Shown here piece by piece: positions 26,068 to 34,307 of a stretch of 37,906 nt of DNA. Where the stretch lies: the NCBI RefSeq assembly GCF_000211815.1, contig NZ_GL890838.1, positions 16,713 to 54,618 of the forward strand, read 5' to 3'. Below the pieces are notes generated by a model. It was not told the DNA's origin. It saw only the letters and a program-made list of their open reading frames with translations, and searched no databases. The position numbers and the translations under genes are program-made. The DNA comes from Moorena producens 3L (GTDB lineage Bacteria; Cyanobacteriota; Cyanobacteriia; Cyanobacteriales; Coleofasciculaceae). Every line of letters starts with the position of its first letter. Position 1 is the stretch's first letter.

Positions 26068-26865
26068 CTAAGAACGCTGAAATCTCAATGCATCAATAGA
26101 CTGAGCAGTTAGAAAAATACCGATAAAGATGTAACTCAAAAACAGAATTATACTACTAGTATCCAAAACACCCTGAATCAGATTTTTATAATTTTCCAAC
26201 AACGATAAATGACCTAAGGCTTCTCCAAGCGGTCCACTAACATTTTTAGCAATCAAATCAATCACCCAAAGTCCCAAAACCAAAGCAAAGGTGAGGATTG
26301 CTGACAAAATTGAGCTATCAGTTAGGGAAGAAATGAACATCCCCAGAGAAAGCACCGATGCTGCCAGTAAAATTAATCCAACGTGGGCTAGTAAGGGTAG
26401 GATAGGTTGAACGGGGGGGTCTGTAGCACTAAATGCGATCGCTTCATAGGCAAGTAAGGGTAGCACCATAAAGCTATAAAATGTCACCACTCCCAAGAGT
26501 TTACCCACGGCTACAGCCCAATTCGTTAGTGGAGAAGTTGCCAAAAGTTCCAAAGTCCTGCGCTTGCGTTCCTCAGCATAGAGTCCCATCGACAGAATTG
26601 GTAACACAAATAACGACAGTGAACCCATCACTTCCAAGAATTGACGCAAAAATACATAGGCAACATCCACTGGCGGTATCGGTAAACCCAATTGTTCTGC
26701 CGTTGCCACTTGGTTAATAATCCCCTCTTGATCCAAAAGAATTTCCACAAAAAAGGAGCCAGACAGCCACCAAAATACACCGGCGATCACATAAGCGAAT
26801 GGTGAAGCAAAATAGCCCTGTAATTCTTTACGAAAAATGGCTAATATATTGCTAATTATAATCAT
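26068..26865 (-). CDS. ABC-2 type permease (GldF-like)
   Basis: The 265-residue protein has six likely membrane segments and the ABC-2 family pattern (FRKELQGYFASPFAYVIAGV at the N-terminus, MGLYAEERKRRTLELLATSP in the first cytoplasmic loop). It is the membrane partner of the ATPase at 27107-28096 (same strand, 241 bp upstream) and very likely of the GldG-like protein at 19841. What the transporter moves is unknown; in gliding bacteria GldAFG supports motility, but in cyanobacteria this is unproven. Confidence 0.9.
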   Translation of the reverse strand: MIIISNILAIFRKELQGYFASPFAYVIAGVFWWLSGSFFVEILLDQEGIINQVATAEQLGLPIPPVDVAYVFLRQFLEVMGSLSLFVLPILSMGLYAEERKRRTLELLATSPLTNWAVAVGKLLGVVTFYSFMVLPLLAYEAIAFSATDPPVQPILPLLAHVGLILLAASVLSLGMFISSLTDSSILSAILTFALVLGLWVIDLIAKNVSGPLGEALGHLSLLENYKNLIQGVLDTSSIILFLSYIFIGIFLTAQSIDALRFQRS

Positions 26866-26889
26866 TTTTTTATTGTATAGAGTAATTTT

Positions 26890-27118
26890 AAGGTTGAAGG
26901 TTTAAGGTTTAAGGTTTAAGGTTTAAGGTTCAATGGTGAAGCTTCAATGGTGAAGGTTAGTTAATTAAGTTGAAGGTTTAAAGTTGAAGGTTAGTTAGTT
27001 AAACGATTACTATTATTTAGTTTAATGTTACTTCTTTAAAGGGGGAAAAAATAACTTTCATCCTTCATTATTAATCCTTCATTATTAATTCTTCATTATT
27101 AATCCTTCATCCTTCATC
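26890..27118. repeat. Heptamer (GGTTTAA) and CTTCATTATTAAT repeats
   Basis: The GGTTTAA unit is repeated about four times near 26895-26930. Near 27058-27118 the unit ccttcattattaat is repeated and reaches the 3' end of the ATPase gene, whose stop codon lies at its edge. Confidence 0.7.
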
Positions 27119-28096
27119 AGACTCCTGTAAATCAGGATCTGGTTGAGGCAGTGGTTTTTCGGTGGTAGTCAGTTTCAAAAAGACATCTTCCAGAGTAGCG
27201 CGAGTCCGTCGCATTTCGTATATCCCTACACCAGCTCCCACAGTCACAGCTGCAATATCCCGTGCGGGTTCTGCTCCCGGTGCTGATACGATGTGGAATA
27301 AAGATCGTCCGCCAGGTAAATTGTGATCATTAACCAGTTCCACCAGGCAAACTCCTGGTATAACTTGTAATAATTTCTGTAACTCCTGTGCATCACCATC
27401 TATTTCTAATTCATAACCTGATCCCCCGGTTAACTCCGCCAGTAACTTTTCTGGACTATCTGTTGCTACAATTTTGCCTTCATTGATGATAGCTACCCGG
27501 CTACAGGTCATACTCACTTCTGGTAGAATGTGGGTTGAGAGGATAATAGTATGGTCACCAGCAAGGCTCTTAATTAAGTTACGGACATCAATAATTTGCC
27601 GAGGATCAAGACCGACTGTAGGTTCATCTAAAATGATGGCCGGTGGGTCATGTACAATCGCCTGAGCGATACCCACCCGTTGACGGAAGCCCTTAGAAAG
27701 CTTGCGGATCAGTAGCTTGGCCTTGCTCGTTATGTTACAGCGCTCCATGGCAGTTTTGACCTTAGTAGTGCGATCGCCTGCAGCAACACCTTTAATACGG
27801 GCAACAAAGTGCAAAAATCCTTCAACGGTCATGTCCGGATACAGTGGCGGAAATTCCGGTAAATAACCAATTCGGCGTCGTACTGCCATAGAATTTTCAT
27901 GAACATCATAATTAGCAATTCGGGCAGTACCATGGGTTGCTGGTAAATAACCTGTCAAAATTCGCATGGTAGTGGTTTTCCCTGCACCATTCGGTCCAAG
28001 GAACCCTAGGATTTCTCCTGGTTCAACCCTGAAAGTAACATTCTCTATCCCTGGGGTGGTGCCATAGATTTTGCTTAGATGCTCTACTTCTATCAT
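27107..28096 (-). CDS. ABC transporter ATPase (GldA/CcmA-like)
   Basis: The 329-residue protein has Walker A GPNGAGKTT (about residues 35-43), the signature LSKGFRQRVGIAQA, Walker B AIILDEPTVGLDP and the switch His in ILSTHILPE. The C-terminal extension of about 100 residues is typical of ATPases paired with ABC-2 permeases. It is the first gene of a minus-strand set with the permease and, farther on, the GldG-like gene. Confidence 0.92.
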   Translation of the reverse strand: MIEVEHLSKIYGTTPGIENVTFRVEPGEILGFLGPNGAGKTTTMRILTGYLPATHGTARIANYDVHENSMAVRRRIGYLPEFPPLYPDMTVEGFLHFVARIKGVAAGDRTTKVKTAMERCNITSKAKLLIRKLSKGFRQRVGIAQAIVHDPPAIILDEPTVGLDPRQIIDVRNLIKSLAGDHTIILSTHILPEVSMTCSRVAIINEGKIVATDSPEKLLAELTGGSGYELEIDGDAQELQKLLQVIPGVCLVELVNDHNLPGGRSLFHIVSAPGAEPARDIAAVTVGAGVGIYEMRRTRATLEDVFLKLTTTEKPLPQPDPDLQESDEG

Positions 28097-28099
28097 ATT

Positions 28100-28250
28100 T
28101 TTAAGTATTACGTGTTAAGTATTAGGTATTAAGTATTATCTGTTAAATGTTAGGTGTTGAATATTAACTATTAAGTATTGTTAATAAACTATTAAGTTTA
28201 AATTATTACCTGTTAAATATTAGGTGTTAAGTATTACGTGTGAATTGTTA
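28100..28250. repeat. Degenerate TTAAGTATTAGG repeats
   Basis: Words such as ttaagtatta and tgttaaatgttagg recur irregularly between the ATPase gene and the divergent beta-helix gene. Confidence 0.55.
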
Positions 28251-29714
28251 ATTGCCATTTACTGACTAATATGGTTAAATCTATTATTCACGTTAACCCA
28301 GTCACTGGTAAGGATAGCGATACTGGTGATACTGTTCCGTTTAAAACCTTGACTAAGGCACTTTCTATTGCCACTGCTGGAACTACCATTCACTTAGCCG
28401 CTGGTACCTATAATGCTGCTAGGGTCGAAGTTTTTCCTCTAGTTATTCCTAAGATGGTAATGGTTCTCGGCAATGAACCGACCAAAGGTAAGGATATTGT
28501 GATTTCCGGCAGTGGGAACTATGTCAGCCCCACGTTTAATCGTCAAAATATTACCATCCGTTTGGATTCCAAGGCCCAATTAAGAGGAGTAACGGTTACT
28601 AATCCGGGCAAATTGGGGACAGCGCTCTGGATTGAATCTACCTCACCGATTATTGCCAATAATACCTTTACTCGCTGTGGTCGTGAAGGGATATTTGTTA
28701 CTGGCACAGCCAAACCCATGATTCTGGATAATGTATTGATCGCTAACGCTTCCAGTGGCATCTTTCTGGTGCGTAATGCCAAAGGGGAAGTGCGAGGCAA
28801 TGTTTGTCAAAAGACTGGTTATGGGATTGCCATCAGCGACTCGGCTGCACCGTTAATAGCAGATAATAAAATACTAGGTAACCGAGCTGGAATCGTTTTG
28901 ATGCGTCAGGTGCAACCAGTATTGCGTCGTAATCTGATTGAGAACAATACTCATGGTGGTTTAGTGGTTAATGGTAGGGCTAGACCAGATTTAGGCAATT
29001 CTCAAGACCCAGCGGGTAATATCCTGCGCAATAATGGTAAGGCTGATCTCCAAAATAGCACCTCTGTCAGCTTAGTTTCGGTGGGCAATCAGCTCAATCC
29101 ATCTAGAATTGAGGGTGCGGTAGAGTTACGTTCATCTCAAGTTCCAGTCCGACAGACTGGTCCATTTCAATTCAGTGATTTGGCAGGTCATTGGGCAAGC
29201 CAGTTTATTGGAGAATTAGTGATTAGAGGACTAGTTAGTGGCTTTGGAGATGGCACATTCAAGCCAGAAGCCAACCTCACGCTTAGCACAGTATGCAGCA
29301 ATTATTGCCAAAACATTTGAAAGCCCACGGCAGGTGGGTAAAGGCAGAGGGGAGTTTGTGGATTCGAGCGCGAAATTTTGGGCATCACAGGCAATTCGGA
29401 AAGCAGCAGTTATGGGTTTTATTTCCGGATTCCCCGATCGAACATTTCGCCCCCAGCAAAATCTGACCAGAGTGCAAGGTCTGGTATCCCTAGTGAAGGG
29501 TTTGGGGTTAACAGGTGGTGAGTCTAGCGAACTCGGGTTTTATCGCGATCGCACTCAAATTCCCAGTTATGCTACCCAAGCGGTAGCCACAGCAACTCAA
29601 AGACGAATGGTAGTGAATTATCCCCAACCCAATCAGCTCAATCCCATGAGGCCGATTAACCGTGCTGAGGTGGCAGCATTGATTTACCAAGCATTGGTAG
29701 CCACAGGCTCTGCA

Positions 29715-29752
29715 GATGCGATTGGCCGTAGGCCACGCGGGGCGCGTTCGCA
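29715..29752. repeat. Family A repeat in the SLH gene, first insertion
   Basis: The 38 bp gatgcgattggccgtaggcc to gcgcgttcgca is identical to the copy at 30303-30340 in the same gene. Confidence 0.88.
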
Positions 29753-30302
29753 TCTCCTTATATTGTTAACCCTAACCCTGACATTACCTCCTTTAGCGAT
29801 ATACCTGGACACTGGGCAGAAGATTTTATTCGCCGCCTCGGTAGTCTAAACCTGATTAGTGGCTTTGCCGATGGCAGCTTTCAACCAGATGCCCCTCTAA
29901 CTTGGGCTGATTAAGCTGCCCTACTGGTGAAAGTGTTTGACCCCAATCCAATCCGTCCAGTTACCCAATTTATTGATGTCCCCCTGAATTTCTGGGCATT
30001 ACCAGCTATCAACCAATCCTATCGTGGTGGTTTTCTCTCTCGATACCCAGACCAAACCTTCCATCCTCAGCAGACCTTGCGCCGTGTTGATTTGATTGCC
30101 TCTCTAGTCAATGGGCTGTCTTTAGCCAAAACTCTAGGGAAGTCAGTGAAAGAGTCTTCTGACATTTCTAAAATTTATGAAGATTGGAAGGATATTCCTG
30201 CTTATGCTACCGAAGCAGTTGCGTACGCTACCATCGCCAAAATTGTCGTTAACCACCCCAACCCAACCCTGTTCCATCCCAAGGGAGAAGCCAAAGCGAG
30301 CT

Positions 30303-30340
30303 GATGCGATTGGCCGTAGGCCACGCGGGGCGCGTTCGCA
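30303..30340. repeat. Family A repeat in the SLH gene, second insertion
   Basis: This is an exact second copy of the 38-bp repeat at 29715-29752. It breaks the last SLH unit. Confidence 0.88.
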
Positions 30341-30424
30341 TTTATCGATCAGGCCTTGGTGAAGACAGGACGTGTCACTGAGTTCAACTCACCGTATAGT
30401 GTTGTCATAAGTCCTAAGTCCTGA

Positions 30425-30694
30425 TTTCACTGACCAACCAACTCACTACCAAAACTAGTTGCAGGTTCTAGGTTACAGGTTGCTGGTTGCTGGTTGCTGG
30501 TTGCTGGTTACAGGTTGCAGGTTGTAGGTTACAGGTTGCAGGTTGCAGGTTACAGGTTGCAGGTTGCTGGTTGCAGGATATAGGTTATATTACCAAGCGA
30601 CGTTGCCAGAAGCCGCTGTGCGTCAATAATTTGCCACATGTGCGACCTTTCCACCTGGAATCGTACCACCTTCCCACCTTGAGCCCTTTTACCC
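30425..30694. repeat. Gap with GGTTGCT/GGTTACA/GGTTGCA heptamers
   Basis: From about 30466 to 30585, seventeen or so 7-bp units ggtt(g/a)c(t/a) run head to tail with variation. The rest of the gap to 30694 shows no gene and probably holds the promoter of the next gene. Confidence 0.8.
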
Positions 30695-31495
30695 ATGACC
30701 AATGACTCAGATTTAGCCATTGCCTATGCCCTTGCCTTGCTCAGTCACTATGGGTTTGAGCTCAGGGGTTACACTGTAGAAGAATTAGTCAATCTATGGC
30801 TTGAGAACTATCCTGCCAATTGGGTGCGTCTAGCGGTGATTGAGGCACTTTATCAAGGGCGTTACAAAGCGATATCTGTAGAGCAAATTTTGGCAGTCTG
30901 GTTACGACGAGGACAGCCTATATATCGCTTTAATCATGAGTTTGAGCGGATGGTTTGTCGTAAATTTCCCCAAAATTTAACCGCTCCGGTTGATAGTAGA
31001 TCCACAACCGAGAGCTTAGAACTAAGTTTACAGTGGGTAGACAATGTTGCTGAAACCTCTCTAGGTACTAGTTCCGATGAAACTACACCAGAGCAAGGGA
31101 TGCTTGAGTCAAAGACACTCCAAGCACCACCAACAGGCCAACAGGACACTTCCCCCCCAGCCAAGAGCATATCATCCAAAATACCTGAAAAATCAGTCAA
31201 GCCCAGAGAAAGCTTCCCAAAGCCTCTGACCAAAGCCCGTGCTAGTCCTAGCTACAATGTAGATTGGTCAAGTTATGAGCTTAACAAGAAGCCAATTCAC
31301 CAATTTCATCCACCACCAGACTCTTCAGATGTCTACCAAAAGCTGAAGGCAGTTGTCCAGCACCAAGACTCTGGTACAGTCACAGCTACCGTAGTCGATA
31401 AGCAGGTCAGTGATTCAGCGGAAGATCAGGAGGTTGAAAATAGGTCAGAGGCACAGAGTCTTTCTCAGGCCACTGTTAACTTGGATCAAAGTTAA
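30695..31495 (+). CDS. Conserved cyanobacterial protein of unknown function
   Basis: The 266-residue protein has a compact helical N-terminal domain of about 90 residues (AIAYALALLSHYGFELRGYT, WVRLAVIEALYQGRYKAISV, NHEFERMVCRKFP), a long Ser/Pro/Thr-rich linker and a short C-terminal motif KKPIHQFHPPPDSSDVYQKL. I recall the N-terminal domain and the IHQFHP motif together in cyanobacterial proteins of unknown role. The helical domain could be DNA- or protein-binding, and the tail may be a docking peptide; both are inferred. No membrane segment. Confidence 0.75.
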   Translation: MTNDSDLAIAYALALLSHYGFELRGYTVEELVNLWLENYPANWVRLAVIEALYQGRYKAISVEQILAVWLRRGQPIYRFNHEFERMVCRKFPQNLTAPVDSRSTTESLELSLQWVDNVAETSLGTSSDETTPEQGMLESKTLQAPPTGQQDTSPPAKSISSKIPEKSVKPRESFPKPLTKARASPSYNVDWSSYELNKKPIHQFHPPPDSSDVYQKLKAVVQHQDSGTVTATVVDKQVSDSAEDQEVENRSEAQSLSQATVNLDQS

Positions 31496-31773
31496 CCATC
31501 CCACGATTAATCCCCGTGGGATGATTGGCCGTAGGCCACGCTACGCGATTGACCTTTGGTCACGCGGGGCGCGTTCGGAGCTAATCATACCAAATCCTCC
31601 CTGATCCCCCTATGGCATACCCCATTGTGATTAAATTATTTTTTATAAACTTTCATCAAACTATCAAGTAATCTTCATTAATATTTAATATATTAGGTAT
31701 ATATCTAGCGATTAATTTATATAATTAATTCCATTATAAAGTCCTTTAGTCACAGTAAATAGAGGTAAATTGG
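31496..31773. other. Gap with a double family A repeat
   Basis: At 31523-31577 two family A-type units lie in a row (ggccgtaggccacgctacgcg, then tgacctttggtcacgcgggg). The remaining bases, about 31600-31773, are AT-rich and probably hold the promoter of the next gene. Confidence 0.6.
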
Positions 31774-32280
31774 ATGCATGAAAAAAGTTTTTATTTTCCC
31801 CTATTTTCTGGTTTAATAGCCGGACTAATTTTTGGAATACAGCTGACATTATTTGCCCAAATAATTTTTGAAAACTACTCTGCCCGAGCCTGTGCTAAGA
31901 TTCCTGATGGCAAATTTGCTGTTTTTGTACCAACAAGTTATTTATTGAATAAAATAAATCTTAAACGAGTCGTTATATCTAACAAATGGGCTTACAATTA
32001 CAATTGTAAGCTATTTAAATCAAAACATGATTATATTAAAAATTCTCAGGTGATTAAGTCTGATTCATTTATAAAAGATAACTATGCCCCAGCCGGTTAT
32101 ATACAGGTGCCATCAGAGAGATATATGCTCAGGAAAGTGTGGCGAGGTACCCTGATTGGCTATTTTTCTGAATATGAGGCAAATTTAGTCAGGAACAAAG
32201 TCCTGGAAAGTGCTTACAGTAAAGAACCAAAACCTATCGATAAGCCTTTTGTAGTCAATAACATAAATACTAATAATTGA
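31774..32280 (+). CDS. Unknown membrane-anchored protein
   Basis: The 168-residue protein has one N-terminal membrane segment (FPLFSGLIAGLIFGIQLTLF, about 8-27) and then a soluble part with a repeated hint of an SPOR-like pattern (FAVFVPTSYL, and WRGTLIGYFSEYEANLVRNK). The signal could be uncleaved. AAATAGAGGTAAATTGG precedes the start and includes a GAGG. Base composition is AT-rich relative to its neighbours. No family is firmly recognised. Confidence 0.55.
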   Translation: MHEKSFYFPLFSGLIAGLIFGIQLTLFAQIIFENYSARACAKIPDGKFAVFVPTSYLLNKINLKRVVISNKWAYNYNCKLFKSKHDYIKNSQVIKSDSFIKDNYAPAGYIQVPSERYMLRKVWRGTLIGYFSEYEANLVRNKVLESAYSKEPKPIDKPFVVNNINTNN

Positions 32281-32586
32281 GACTATAAGCATTCAGCGGT
32301 CAGCGGTCAGTGGTCAGTGGTCAGCGGTCAGCCGTGAGCTTTTGGCTCACGCTACTTGAGGTGCCTTGTGGCACAGGCTTCGACCCTGGGAGGTAACTCA
32401 GATTAAACCAATGCTTACCTGTTTTATTCAAAAGCACCTCAAGTAGCGATGCAGTCGGCCAAAGGGGGTTTCCCCCACTCGCTATTGCATCAAGACAGCG
32501 TGCGCGTAGCGCTAATCGCTGTTCGCTGATAGCTGATAGCTGATAGCTGATAGCTGATAGCTGATAGCTGACTGAATGCTTACCTT
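32281..32586. repeat. Composite repeat gap
   Basis: In order: a GCATTCAGCGGTCAGC heptamer run, a gtgagcttttggctcac hairpin, CTTGAGGTGC and a ggcacaggctt module, TTCAAAAGCACCTCAAG, a 50-bp family B repeat (32445-32494) and a GCTGATA run (about 32524-32570). No gene. Confidence 0.75.
32445..32494. repeat. Family B repeat, intergenic copy
   Basis: The 50 bp agcgatgcagtcggccaaag to attgcatcaag is identical to 32774-32823 inside the neighbouring lyase gene. Confidence 0.9.
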
Positions 32587-33159
32587 TCAGGTAACACCAA
32601 GACGAATTTCTGTGGCCAAAGAAGCCATGGTTAATTGCCCCCCCTGCTGGAGAACGTTAGTTCGTAAGCGAAAGTTAGGGCTAGCAAACCAAAAACGTTC
32701 TTCAGCATATAGAGTTTTCCCCTCTGTAATCATTGTTAAAACATCATCCTGGCTGATACTGTAACGACATTTTAGCGATGCAGTCGGCCAAAGGGGGTTT
32801 CCCCCACTCGCTATTGCATCAAGAAAGGAAGTTTCTTCAACATCACCATTAGTTCGCAATAGTTTGCCAATGTCAGGATTTTCTGGGTTGGGAACAGCTA
32901 CAACAACAGTGGAACCAGTTTGCTTTTTCTGCTCTCCTACTACTGTACCGTCCCAAATCACTTTTAAACCAAATATAGCCATACCAGGCTCTATTTGGTA
33001 TTGTTTACAGAGTGTTATCACCTCTGGGGCATCACCAGATAGCATTTCCATAGTGATGTTGGACTTACCATTTTTCATGGGTTGAGAGGTAATATGATTA
33101 CTAGTACGTTGAGAAAACCATCTGCCAGCACTCTGCTCAAAAAACTCTTTAATATCCAT
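32587..33159 (-). CDS. Phycobiliprotein lyase, CpcS/CpeS family, with repeat insertion
   Basis: The 190-residue protein starts MDIKEFFEQSAGRWFSQRTS, the usual opening of CpcS/CpeS lyases, and keeps ITMEMLSGDAPEV, WDGTVVGEQKKQTGSTVVV and the late ERFWFASPNFRLRTNVL with SEIRMGV-like LATEIRLGVT at the end. These lyases fold as a lipocalin-like barrel and attach bilins to Cys-84-type sites of phycobiliproteins. Residues about 113-128 (LDAIASGGNPLWPTAS) are encoded by a 50-bp family B repeat (32774-32823) and do not belong to the family. The frame is kept. Without it, the length would be near 174 residues. Whether the lyase works is unknown. The HEAT gene lies 121 bp upstream on the same strand. 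Confidence 0.9.
   Translation of the reverse strand: MDIKEFFEQSAGRWFSQRTSNHITSQPMKNGKSNITMEMLSGDAPEVITLCKQYQIEPGMAIFGLKVIWDGTVVGEQKKQTGSTVVVAVPNPENPDIGKLLRTNGDVEETSFLDAIASGGNPLWPTASLKCRYSISQDDVLTMITEGKTLYAEERFWFASPNFRLRTNVLQQGGQLTMASLATEIRLGVT
32774..32823. repeat. Family B repeat inside the lyase gene
   Basis: This exact copy of 32445-32494 sits in a loop-coding part of the CpcS-type gene and keeps the frame. Confidence 0.92.
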
Positions 33160-33280
33160 TGGCTAAGATTGTAAAAATTTGTGGTAGATCGTGGTAGATC
33201 AGTGATGTTGGTAATTGGAATCAAGTGGTGCACTGTTGATTCTATCGCGCTATGATTAGCCCAATTACCAGGATGCTACA

Positions 33281-33952
33281 CTAGCTTGAGGCTTCAGACA
33301 AACGCAATATAGCCATTTGAGCAGCTTCAGACACTTGAGGATGGCTGTCTTTTGCCAAATACTTTAATGCCGAGATACTTTTGTCCTGACCCAGTTGACC
33401 GAGGGCTTCTGCTAAACGTTGACGCACTATCCAATCCTCTGACTGGGCAAAGCGTAGAATATCGTCTATAGCTTCTGTAGCTTTGATTTCCCCCAAAGCA
33501 GCAATAGCAGCTTGTTGGACTAGTACTTCCTGACTATCTAACGCCTTGGTCAGCACATCACGAGCACGGGGATCTTGGAGATTACCTAGGGAAACAGCAG
33601 CACTAAAACGTACCAACCATTGAGTATCTTCGTAGAACGCCCTAACTAGAGGTTCAAAGGCTTTGGGGTCACCTAGATATCCCAAAGCCCCAGCAGCAGC
33701 AGCACGAATTCCGTAATCTGGGTCAGTTGCCATGAATTTGACCAAAATTGGGTAGCATTCTTCCGTAGGCTTGACTCCCAGGGCGAATATAGCCATAGAG
33801 CGAACTGGTAAATTGGGATCATCAAGTACCTTTTTAATTAGGGGCACGGCATCACTGGCTTGAACATCCCGTAGTGATGCCAGAGCCATCAAGCGATCGC
33901 GCATGTTAGGGCTTTCCAGCTGAGCCGAAAGTTGTTCTAAATTAGAGGACAT
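33281..33952 (-). CDS. HEAT-repeat protein (phycobilisome-lyase/NblB-like class)
   Basis: The 223-residue protein consists of about seven HEAT repeats (RDRLMALASLRDVQASDAVP, YGIRAAAAGALGYLGDPKAF, LVRFSAAVSLGNLQDPRARD, EVLVQQAAIAALGEIKATEA). Such proteins in cyanobacteria include CpcE/CpcF-type lyases, NblB and other partners of phycobiliproteins, and also Fe-S-related HEAT proteins, so the role is open. Position next to a CpcS-type lyase supports a phycobilisome link. No membrane or signal segment. Confidence 0.8.
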   Translation of the reverse strand: MSSNLEQLSAQLESPNMRDRLMALASLRDVQASDAVPLIKKVLDDPNLPVRSMAIFALGVKPTEECYPILVKFMATDPDYGIRAAAAGALGYLGDPKAFEPLVRAFYEDTQWLVRFSAAVSLGNLQDPRARDVLTKALDSQEVLVQQAAIAALGEIKATEAIDDILRFAQSEDWIVRQRLAEALGQLGQDKSISALKYLAKDSHPQVSEAAQMAILRLSEASS

Positions 33953-34157
33953 CGTAGTTTGTTGGGGGTTTGGTTGACAATTAACCTCAGGGGAGTATGA
34001 GCAACGGTTGTGATCCGTTAAGAATCTACTCAGCTGTCTGGTAAAGTAATCGTTCTGACCTGCTTGCTAGATCAATGTTTCTACACAATTGTCGCTCTGA
34101 GTCATAGTTTTGGGAATGCTATGGCTGTATATATGGAAATTTTTTAGTCAACTAGCT

Positions 34158-34274
34158 ATGGCAAATCAATTCAACTTTCTGCATCTGAGTACAGGTAAGA
34201 ATAGAAAACAGGCTGATGTGAGAAATACAACCACCCCAGTCACTACAGCTACATTTGCTGATGGTAACTGTTGA
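34158..34274 (+). CDS. Possible 38-residue leader peptide
   Basis: A frame MANQFNFLHLSTGKNRKQAD to VTTATFADGNC ends 33 bp before the histidine kinase. It has no recognised family, and I see no strong Shine-Dalgarno. It is recorded because it fills the kinase leader; it may be noncoding. Confidence 0.25.
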   Translation: MANQFNFLHLSTGKNRKQADVRNTTTPVTTATFADGNC

Positions 34275-34307
34275 ATTGAGAGCTGATCGTTCGATTTTGA
34301 GACATCA

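Larger units (their letters stand above)
28271..30424 (+). pseudogene. Beta-helix (DUF1565) / SLH surface protein, broken
   Basis: The first 310 residues form a right-handed beta-helix protein (VNPVTGKDSDTGD, TLTKALSIATAGTTIHLAAG, repeats with IIANNTF, ILDNVLIANASSG, LIADNKILGN). SLH domains follow (FSDLAGHWASQFI). Near 29280 one extra base shifts the frame inside KPEANLT. It continues as LAQYAAIIAKTF. At 29715-29752 a family A repeat is inserted and shifts it again (resuming YIVNPNPDITSFSDIPGHWA). TAA at 29912-29914 replaces a probable Tyr in TWADYAA. A second identical repeat at 30303-30340 interrupts the last SLH unit, which ends FIDQALVKTGRV to 30424. SLH domains bind the cell wall. The N-terminal beta-helix part might still be made. 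Confidence 0.85.
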
